A stretch of DNA of 64,000 nucleotides, taken from contig NC_080584.1 in the NCBI RefSeq assembly GCF_029962835.1, positions 83,480,862-83,544,861 of the forward strand. The letters are read 5' to 3'. This document shows positions 38,638 to 50,200 of this stretch, one piece after another; positions within the stretch are counted from its first letter, which is position 1, and every line of letters begins with the position of its first letter. Origin of the DNA: Magnolia sinica. Lineage: Eukaryota > Streptophyta > Magnoliopsida > Magnoliales > Magnoliaceae. Made by a program: the position numbers and the translations under genes. The notes beneath the pieces are model-generated. The model was not told the origin of the DNA, did no database searches, and saw nothing but the letters and a program-made list of their open reading frames with translations.

Positions 38638-41600
38638 GGGGTTAAGAAACTCTTATCTTTTATACCATGTAGGGGGTAGAAATTTGGCCAAAAATGTTGT
38701 GTTAGGGAGCAAATGTCTCCCTAGACTATTTTATTAGAGTATAAACAAAAGGGTATGTAGGTCCATTCTTTAGGGCCTGCTTGATTTTCCAAATCATCTG
38801 TAAATACCCTCTAAATGGGTAATGATTATTTCCTTAAGTAATACCCCATGGTTCCCAATGCTTGATTTGACGGGCCTACCTTTTGATCACTAAAACTGAA
38901 GTGCGAAATATATTTGGGGCCCACCGTGATATATGTGTCTTTATCCACACCATCCATCCGTTATGCCAGCTAAATTTAGGGCACGAGTCAAAAAATGAGG
39001 CAGATATAAAGCTCAAGTGGACCACACCATAGGAAAAAGGGAACTGAACACCTACCGTTAAAAACTTCTTGGGGACAATGTTTCCTTTGGTGTGGGCCAC
39101 TTGAGTGTTGGATCTACTTCATTTTTCGACTCATGTCTCAAAATGGATGGACGGCACGGATATATATATATAATGGGGCCCACAAATTCAAACCAGTCCT
39201 TTTGGAACAGTTTTTGAGAAATACCAGGGTATTTTCAAACGAGGTGAAAGAGTAATAATTGCTTATTTACAAGGTTTTTTCAAACAGGCCCTTATGTGTT
39301 TTCCAAGGAATTTCTCAAGGGAATCAGCTTGTTGATTCCCCAAAGTGGAAGAGTCGAAAATGTTTATTTCTAGCTATATCCATTTCTGCGGATAGAAACT
39401 CTAAAGAACAAACAACCAGTAAGTTTTACCATCCAGCAATCAACAATGAAGAGCCGTGTTAGATTCATCCATAGTAACATGACTAACATGTAAGAATCCT
39501 ATAAGGTGGGCCTTTATTAATCAACGGTCTAGATTAGCCTAAAGGTTGGATAATGTGATCGGGTGCACCAGCAGGCCCCACTACATTATGATACATCCAG
39601 AATTTGTGTTCGGGTGCACCAGCGGGCCCCACTAAGTTATGATACATCCAGAATTTGTGTAAGGGGTGGTGTGCTACTACTATGATTAGCACACAGTATC
39701 CTAATAGAATTGGGATAAGCAATTCATGTGGAGCCTTTTAGGGAGAGGAGTTTTGATGGGTTTCAAACTACTCTGCCCTCATTAGTATAAAACAGAGCTA
39801 GGTCCCCAGTCCTACACCATCGTGAGAAGTTCCAAGCCCATCTCTTCTTCTCTAAAGGGTTTAAGGAAAAGAAGATCTCAAACGAAGATCTCAGACCTCC
39901 TACTTCACAGCAATGGCGGCACAAATAGGTAAGCCGGTCTAACTCTTCTGATCTCCGTATGCAATGCACAACACGGTCCTTCGGCAATTCTGCAAAATCA
40001 GATCTTACATAACAGTCATCAACTCTCAGCTTTTAGTCTTGGATAAAATTGCTAGGCACAGGATACAACAACAACTACATAAATAGGAAGCAGCCGGTTC
40101 ATTTTAGTGGGATAGCGCAGGGTTGGGTTTTCCACCTTGATTAAATATTTATTTAACCTGAGGCTGGTGTACATTACGATTTCTTTTTCTTTTTTTCTTT
40201 TTTCCGCGTGCGTGTTCCACATTTTAATACAGTTATAGTCATTTGCTCCACAAAAAAAAAAAAGGTACAACATCAAAAGAACAAGTAATTTGTAAAGGTA
40301 AAATGGAAACAATGCTGGAATTTTAATGCACCAATTTAACATTATTTTCTTATAAGATAAATGTAACAACTAATGCAGTATCTTCAAACTTTGAGAAAGA
40401 TGTCAAAGAAGAAGAAATTGTCAGCAATTCCAATTTCAAGTAAAGGACACATGAAGACCTGACATACCTCCGGTTTGGAAGATCCAATCAACTCAAAGGT
40501 TTCTAGATCCCAGAATTTTACAGTTCTGTCTGCAGATCCTGGGAAATAATTTATGCATTAGCTTTACCTTACATTACGAGACACAGAACAATAATTTAAA
40601 AGTACGTTTGTTAGTTTTATGAACCATAGCTATAGAATTATAACTCGGATGTGAGATTTCCCATCTGCACATAACAGAATAATAGGCACCATAGGCCACT
40701 GAGAGTCTGAGAGGTTTCCAACAGAAAATTGTTTAATCATCATGAAAAACCTGACGCATCATGTTATAACCATTTTGTAGCACCTTACAGCATCACAAGC
40801 AGTTCAATAGGTCCTTACAATAAATACCATATTGTAGCATAGAGCACATATATGAAACATCCAGTTGATAACACCAACTTTCCTTCTATAACTAGAAATA
40901 CATAGAATCCCAAGGAAGACCAATATACAGACAAAATAGTTGAAAGATATGACACCCACCAGTTACAGCAAACACAATTTATGCTGAAAAACAAGATCCA
41001 GTTTAGAAAAAGCGTCCACAAAGGCAGATGCTTGGAACCATTTTTTTTTTTCATGTGAAAGATAATAGATTTTATTGACAGGGCTAGCCATCTGGTTTGG
41101 ATTGCAACCATCCTCTGAAATGGGCTCCCTCCTAATCCCTGCTTTTAGAATAAACCTTCACAGGTTGGATGGGTTTTCCAGTCCAATGGCAAACCATCTG
41201 GACCGGGCAGTTTGCAACCTAGAGTCCTAGACAGGTCATGAAAATGGAAGTCTACTTCCATTTAACATATAGACCCGGCAGGAGGTGAGTCAGGTGACCC
41301 ATTCATCACCTCCCTGGTAAAAATTTAAATGAAACCCGAATGCCAGCCAGAGAAGTCACAAAAAACTGAGACTAAACAAATAACAGCCAGCAAGGGGATC
41401 TATCTCGGATTACCATATTCTAAGTATAGTGATACTTGAAACAGTTCTTGTAGCCCACCTGAATTATGAAATGGCCAGATTTTTGGATAGATGATATAAA
41501 CAGTGCAGCCCATATGATGGAAAGCTCAGATTTTACGAAAGTTCAATCAATGACAGAAACATGCATCTGTATCACCAATGTTATTGCTGATACTTGGAAA

Positions 41601-44600
41601 GAGGTAAACATTGGAAAAAGGGTGGAATTTTTCAGTGAAACTTCACGAGTTGTTAAAAGACACATTTTCTATATAAAAATGAAAAAAAATTAGGATTTTT
41701 CCAAATTCCCTTATTTTCACTTGAATGTTAATTTTTCGCCATAAATCCATGTCATGGCAAGAGAATCATGCATAGACATGGATCTCCATTGCAATCCATG
41801 CTGACATTTGAAAAAAAAAAAAAAAAAAAAGAACTATGGATTTTTCATCATCATTGAATTCCAGTCCATCTTTCATTTTGAATCAAAATTTCTCTCCAAA
41901 TCTGAACTTTTATTCAATAAAAACCAATAGTGATTGAAATCACCCAAGGAACAAAATTCAAAGAAAAAAAAAATCCCCAAAAAATAAGAGTCCCCCCCCC
42001 CCCCCTTTTTGAAAGTTTCCCTATTTGTCAAGTTTGGCCTATTTACAGATGTTTCATTGGTATCAGAAATATTATTGCCAGTATTGGAGACATTATCGAT
42101 GATATACTTTTATAATGGATTCTTCTCAAAGTATTTTTGATATTGATAATATTGCCAAGTATTGCCAATATTATCAAAAATATCGGCGATATATGGTAAC
42201 TTTCATACTTCCAGCAGTTTCAGTATTGCTGACTTGGTGATATTTGGAACAATGAGCATGTGCCTGCATGTGGGGCTCCCACTTGCATGTAAATTTAGCA
42301 AACTTCCTAAGTCCCAATTCGATCAGGTTTGTTGGCCTAGACCTATGATAGTTTACCACCATTTTTAAAATGGTTTTGACTACGCTCCTCACATGTGGCA
42401 CTCATGTACAGCTATCCAATTCCGAACCATCCAAATTATCGAGCACATTGTGGATAACACATCTCTAAAATCACACCAATAAAAAATCCCAAACCAACCG
42501 ATGATCGCTATCTTCAACATAAGAGGGTTGATCCTTCCCAACATTTGTATCCTATGTTTCAACAGCGGCAAGTCCATCAGCCACCTTTTCCTCAATTGCC
42601 CCTTCACCCAAGATGTGTGGACCTCAATCCTGTCCACGTTGATTGGGTGATGCTTAGTTTTCTAACCAATATTTGCTCTTCATTTGGCAGGCCTCCAGTA
42701 TCGGTAGAGGGCAAACCTCAGCTTAGCGTCTAGCAGTGATGGCCATTGTTTGAGAGATTTGGAAGGAGAGAAATAATTGTTGCTTCTGCAATATTTCTGC
42801 TTCTTCCTCAGTTGTTGGCTTGGTTTTCTGTGACATCAAAGATTGGGAGATTGCTCGTATACCTGTTGATCCCTACTGCTTCCATGCTGATATCTGATCA
42901 GCTGGACTAGCATCAGGATTCAAGTTTGTTTGTCTCTTTTTGGTTTTGGGGTCTATCTGGAGTTGTATAGCCTCTTCTAGGTCTCTCTGTTGGTTGTTGT
43001 CTGGAGTTGTATAGCTTCTCTTAGGTTTTTCTGTTTTAATTTTTGGTTTCTTTTATGTTTTGCTGTCTATTTGTTTGTTTCTGTTTGCTCATGTGTTAAT
43101 AAGCATTCCCTCATTGTAACCTTGTGGTTATGCTCCAACCCAAATTATGTCAAATATTTGAATGGTTTGGTTGTGATTCAACTATGCCATGTGTACGGTT
43201 GAAGAGTCGCCACCTTTTTTTAAATGGCACTAAACTATCATATGAGTGTAACCCAGGTTTGGTAAGCCAACACATGTACAAGGCAGTTCTTGTACACACC
43301 ATGACATGTGCCAATGTGGCATATGAGCATGAGATCCAAGCCATATATAAAGAGTCGTTTGGTACCCTGGAAAAGGTGGTGATAGGTAGCAATAAGTGGT
43401 AAAAGCAAAAAGCCAGTGTGTTCGGTAGACATACGGCAATGGTACAGGGATTCCCATTACTGCTGCTTCACGCGTTTTGCTTTCCCTGGCTACAGGCGTG
43501 ATTTCAATTCCCATTACCACAAATTACCATGGATTATGTCAGCATGAATTACACAGTGGGGTTGACTTCAACAATTGGTGGGCCCCACCATAATGTTTAA
43601 GCGAAATTCATCCCAATCACCTAGTGCATTACCCCAGTTTAACCGTAGGGCCCAAAAATCAACCCTGTCCATGATTCATGTGGGCCATACAAAGGAAAAT
43701 GGTTGGAAGAGGGACACCCACTATTGATATTTTCAGGGCCCACCAAGATAATTATATGAAATCCACTCCAACCATTAGAAGCAAAGCTAAAATGTAGGCC
43801 TCAGGATCAAAAATCTGGCCCAACCTTAATTCAAGTGGGACACACAAAAGGAAACAGCTTGGAGGGTGAGCATTATTGTTTTCCCTCATATGGCCCACCT
43901 AAATCACGAATTGGGCTGATTTTTGGGCCTTGCGACTAAAATGGGGTGACACACCCAGTGATCAAGGTGGATTTTACATAAACATCACGGTGGACCATGT
44001 TTGAGAATTTTTTAGGGGTGGATGGGTTCACGCCAGAGGACTTCTGCATGAAATAGTGTAAATTTGACTTTGTTAATAGGTGGGCCCCATCGTGACGTTT
44101 AAGCAAAATCCACCCCTATCGCCCAGTGCATCACCCCATTTTATCCGTAGGCCCAAAAATCAACCTAGTCCAGGTGGGCCATACAAAGGGAAAAAGTTGG
44201 GAGAGGGATGCCCCGTATATTGTTTCCAATCGTATGGTCCACTTAAGTCACAAACCGGGCTGATTTTTGGGGCCCTACGTCTAAGATGGAGTGACGTACT
44301 TAGTGATCTGGGTGGATTTCATTTAAACATCACGGTGGGCCGTGTGTGAATTGGTAGAATGCGTATCATGCATGCTAGGAACATGCCAAACACAAATTTG
44401 GATTCATGTAGAATCCATCTGCAAAGTGCCAAACACAACTAAGGATTCCAAATCACATGGATTCCATGGTAATTGTGATTTAAATTCCAATTCACGTGGA
44501 ACCCATGGTCTCAAACGACCCTTAATGTTGATCTGAAAAGGGAATCTTCCTTGGTCAAGAAATCAAGCCATTCCTCATCAGGTGGGCCACAATTTTATAA

Positions 44601-47170
44601 ATAACTTGCCCAAGTTTCTTAGCCATATATTTCTTTTTAAATAGGGGTCAGCCTGACGAACCGACTGAACTGAAAGTTTTATCAAATCGTCCAAATAATG
44701 CAGCTACACGTCCCACTCTAGCACATGTGATTGTGTCTAGTTAAGATGGCTTATACATGCATGTGTTCATACAAAAGTTGAAAATTAATAACTGGCTTAG
44801 AGGTTTGCTGGAATACATCCGGTCGTATTGTTATAGGATACATCCAGGACTTTAGCCTTTAGATCAACAGTCATCTTTCAGCAATCGAAACTGTTTCTAT
44901 GGTGGGCCTCACCTGAGATGGGGGATGACCAAAAAATAAAAGCTCTTACATTTTGAATATTTCAACCCTTTAATCATATGACTCTTTTCCAGTTTTCCTT
45001 CGAGAATGGACGGTCTACCCTTAATCTGTAAATAATTGAAGGGTCGAAATATTTCCATCTTAGAAATCTCTTGGTTGTCCCCTATCTATAGTAATGTTTT
45101 AAATAGTGAAGAGCCTATAGTGTAGCTTTCACCCCTTCAAAAACATGAGTCGCAAGCTACGTTGCATGTAGCATAAGCTACACTCAACTACTAGATTTTT
45201 AATTAAGGTTGTGCTTGGTGGCACCAAAATATCATGAAATTTCAGAATATTTTACACTAAATTAGACTGATTAATAATGCCATATTGGATGCAACCAAAC
45301 ACATCCTAAAATAATAGAAAAAAATAGGGAAAAGATTAAGTATAAAGATAAAGAAATATCAAAGGAACCAATTTAATACTGTTATTTATATTATCATTGG
45401 AAAGTTCAACTATTTTTTATTGAAAATAGATAATTGTAACAAATTATTGAAAACATTAATTGATTTTAATGTTTCAGTGAAAATTAACTTGTAGTGTAAG
45501 CTATGTAGCATGTGTTAATTATTATGTAGCATAGGCTACACACTACTAAAGCTATTTTCATGAGCTAGGTAGTGTAGGCCAAGATACACTGCTTGGCATA
45601 AGCTACATGCTACATATTTAAAACACTATTCTAGCAGTAAGGCCCATCTTATAAATGGTTTGAGTAATTAAGAACCGCGATCCAATCACTAAATCCGCAA
45701 CATATCGCACTGCTATCTTGGGATGTATTCTAGCAAACATCATTGGTGTGCGCGCGCGCGTGTGTATTAACAGCTAATTATGACATCACCATGATGTCAG
45801 AGACCAGGTGCCGATTGGACTAGTTTGGACTGAACCACCCATTAATACAGGTCATTATCCAGACCAGGTCTTAAAACATAGTGTAGATTCATGCACAAAG
45901 AAATAGAGAACACACCTGTTGCTAGGAGGAACTCATGGGGATGAAAATCTATGGACCGAATGCGTCCTCCATGGAATTTGAATTCATGCAAAAGCTTGCC
46001 AGCAGTCAGATCCCATAACTGTTCATGAGGTTGAAAACGAAATTGGTTGCATTCATCAAAGGTAAAAAGTACAGATGTAAAGAGCTCGTCCTAGAACTAA
46101 GCTTCACACTTGAAATACGAAAAGTGAGGATGGACTATGGAGGACACAACTATTACCTTTACAACATTGTCTTCTCCACCAGTAACAACCCAGCGACCAT
46201 CAGGAGTGAACCTGATGGTACTAATTCCTCGAGTATGGCCTTTATATGTGTGAATGCATCCCTTCTTTCTAATATCCCAGATCTTAAGGTTAGTATCAGA
46301 AGAACCAGATGCAAAGAACTCACCAAATGGATGAAATTCGACAGCAGTACAGTTTGTTCTGTGTCCAGTAATAGTGCGGACAACTGCATTTCAACAACAA
46401 TAACACCAAATTAGAAGCTCTACGTGCATGTCTTCCCCATTTCACTGTATAAAAATGCAATGTGTTATGCAGTAGCCCACTGCATTCCCCACTAGAATAG
46501 GACTTAGCTGACATGGCGAGTTAACTAAGGTTACATTTGGGTGTTCCCACTTCCCAAGGCAGATATGTTGCAGTATATCCAAATCACATCCCACTCTTAT
46601 CTTGCGCTGGAGCCAGGGAACCAGGAAAATGGAAGCCTACATGATACAGGTTCCTTTTTCCACCACAGCAAACAACAAGCATATTGTCTCTGCCACAGAA
46701 GTCCCACCAGGTGCAATTTGGCAGACCCAAGCAGCCAAAGATAATTAATTGGTGTGGCTATATCTATTAACTACAGGCCTACAACATCCACAAATTTGGA
46801 CTCAACTCATTCGTATTGCCGACTCACCAAGCCATGTAAGCAAGTGTTTTGAACTAACCCCTTATCATAACCAAAAACAAGTTTTTTAAATATCGTTCAT
46901 ACTTCATGCTTTCCAGTGAACTGTTTGCCATGCACTTACCCTTTGCCTCTTCCAAATCCCAAAGCTTTATTGCACCACTGAAAGCTCCTGAAAGCACCAA
47001 AACCTCTGCTGAATCAATAGTTACAGATTCAACGGGACTTGTGTGACCAGAGAGGCTCTGCAGATTTACACAAGTACATTTTGTCATAACAAGTTATGTT
47101 GCACCTGTAAGTCTGTGACACATGCCTACTTGACTTAAGGCCCTGAATATTTACAATAGAACACAGGTGG

Positions 47171-47218
<48 letters not shown>

Positions 47219-50200
47219 ACACACACACACAGATAAATACTCAATAAAAGGATGAAACTACACACATTCTCAGAAGACGAAAAATCAAAAAGGAATAAAA
47301 AACTACACAAACAACCACAGATCATGCTGACATTTTTAAATGTTGGTGATACAACCCCCTTCAGCTTGAAATTTCAAATCATATGACTGCGGGCAGAGAT
47401 AATTTCTAATTAATATCTGAAAATAACAGGTTACCAATAGGGGAGTAAGGAAGTGGCAATATCAAGGTGGACAATAATCAGAAGCAACCTTCCTTTTATT
47501 GCAGAAGGGACTCGTTTTTCGTGATTAATTAGCTCCAGATAAAGGAAAAGCCCATGGAGAATGCCTTTCGTCCATGATGAAATTTTGGATTTGATTGAGT
47601 ATTTAGATATTTGCTTTTGTCATATTTTGGGAGATGCTACAGAGGTATCTGACACATTAGCCAAAGAGGATCCTACTCTCATCCTTGTGCAGAGTAACTG
47701 TTCCTTGTAAAAATCTGAATCTTATTTCAAACCCTCTTTTTCCATATTTAATAATAAAATGACTATCATTAATTATAAAATCAGATGTGGACTTCAAGAG
47801 CTAACGGTGAAACTGGAAAATCTCAAAATAAAACCATAAAATAATAACAGTAGAAAGAAGAATAACACAATGGAAGCTTCAGAGTTTGAACTAACCAGCA
47901 AAGAATTTGGCTTTCCAATCGCCCACAGATTAACCTTGTGATCTTCTCCACCGGTAACAAGAAGTCTACCTGACTTCGTCCCGATCTTTAGACATTTGAC
48001 GTTGGATGCATGAGCTACAAATTCCTCTAAATCCACTTAGTCAAGAAAATCAAGCCAGCAAGTAAAGCAGTGTATGACTAGAAAAAGATTGCTTTCCACA
48101 CTTCAAACATAAAGGAGACCATGCGGCTAAATATTATAAAATTATAATGTTCTTAAGATATTATATAACAACATTTAAGACATAAATGAGGGTGCCATTA
48201 TAAGAGTGGAAACAGCTTGTGGTGAGTCTGATGAGTTCCCAGTAGCAGTGGGGTCATCATAAGTATTGGCATTAAGCACTTGCCTTTTTGCACTAGTCAT
48301 AGATGAATTAAGTGCTACTGTCAAAGATGAGGTCCCTAAATGTATGTTATTTGCATATAATGTGATATTTATCAAAGAAACTAGAGAAGGGGCCCCAATG
48401 CTAAATTAGAGGTTAGAAAGAAGGCTCTATCTTTCAAAAGGAAAAAAAAAAATGAATTATTTGAAACAGAACCTCATTAGGAATAGTTATAGAGGCAACG
48501 ATTTAGTTAAAATGGATGCTCAAGAGATTTTTCAAAATGAAATGTTTCTTTGTAATGGCGTTGTTATCCAAAAGGATGCAAGATTGACAAGAATGATTCC
48601 AACAGAATTAGAATTTGGTGGATGATGAGGAGATGTGCATTTGGAGTGTTGTGTTATTGTCACATGCTTATGAAACTTAAACGGCATAATTTTACAAGAT
48701 AGCTATTTAACCAGCTATGCTACGTGGGGCAAAGGTGTTGAGCAGTTAGACGATGGCATGAGTAGAAATAGTGGATCAGAGATGAGGATGTTGAGATGGA
48801 CTAGGAAGGAAAGAATTATGAATGAGGTCATCCAAAGCAGCTTATAAGTAGTCTCACTTAGACATAAAATGATGGAGAGCATATTGAGATGGTTCGGCCA
48901 TACAACAAGGACCAAAGACAGTTCGGGTAAGGAGGAGAAGTTGATTAAGGTTGAATGGCTGATAAGGGGGAGAAAGGAAGACCTAAAAGGACTTGGATCG
49001 AGGTGGCAAGAAGGGATACAAAGGCTCGATCACTTATCGAGGATAGAGCCCTTGATAAGAGGGTTTAGCAAAACACAATTAGTGAAGCCAAAACCCAATT
49101 AGCCAGCAAAAGGCTATGGCGACAGTGGTGGTGCTGGTGCTGGCAGCAGCAGTGATGTTCTTAAGAGAGATGCAGTTGACAGAACCCTAAATATGAGTAA
49201 TAATATCATAATTGGGAAAGATCTGAATCTGAACAAAGTTAATTTACATAAAAATAAAAATGTCCAAACATGCACCAAATTCATAAATAAATAAATACAA
49301 AAACTAATGTGGGTTGAATACTTGAATCCATGTTTCGAATAAACAAGATTCTAGCAAGAACTTTGTTTAAAAAGGAGAAAAGATTATATTCCAAACAACA
49401 ACTACACTAAGAATAGTGTTTGCCAGTGCTAACAGTCTTAACTTCTCAAAGTTAGAAAAGCATACGAAATTAACAACAGATTTTTCTGCAATATATACTA
49501 AATCCTAAACTTTGACTGGCCCAATAAGGAACGAAACAAACTATGTGGTTTAAGTCATCCCAGTTTCAGTCCCCTGGTGAGTCAAACTCCAAAACCACTA
49601 CTTAAATACATGCCTTTGCGACCATGGGACCAGATCTTTTCAAGGAACTAGCTACCGAAGGCCCCTCATTGATGTTACCATGGGGTTTCCAAAAGGGTCT
49701 GTTTCGAAGGTTTTCAGCCATTCCAGCTAGCAAAGGATGGTCGCAGTTTCTAGAAGTCTCCCAATGCAAAAGAAGCAATTTTGGAGCATTTTTCTAGATT
49801 ATGTCCACCAATTTTTTCCTCAGTATGAAGGTCCCCATTCCTAGTCCAAATCCATATTATTGAACCCGAGTGTTCGATCAACCCCCCCATAAAGAGAAGC
49901 CTTCTGGAATTCAAAGGCCAAGATCACTAGAGGTTAGCCTTGCAAAGGAGTGTAGTCCAGCAGCCTGAAGTTGTGTTCCTGTGAGAAGCTCTCAAGATAA
50001 TTCATAAGCACTTCCATAGGTTATGGCAAAAGGGGAGTCAACTAATGTTATTTCCTGGGCTAAGAATTTGGGGCTTGTTCTGTGGGCTTTTAAGCTTTGT
50101 TTCTTAATGAGGTTAGATAGCTTGCCTCTGGGCTAAACATTTCATTTTTCCCTCATTGGTCGAGAAGCTAACTCTATCACTGACGGTTGGGCAAGGCTGG

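Noticed and set aside
45751-45768. GTGTGCGCGCGCGCGTGTGT tract as a Z-DNA regulatory site
   Set aside because: A short alternating purine-pyrimidine microsatellite deep in an intron; nothing else supports a regulatory role.
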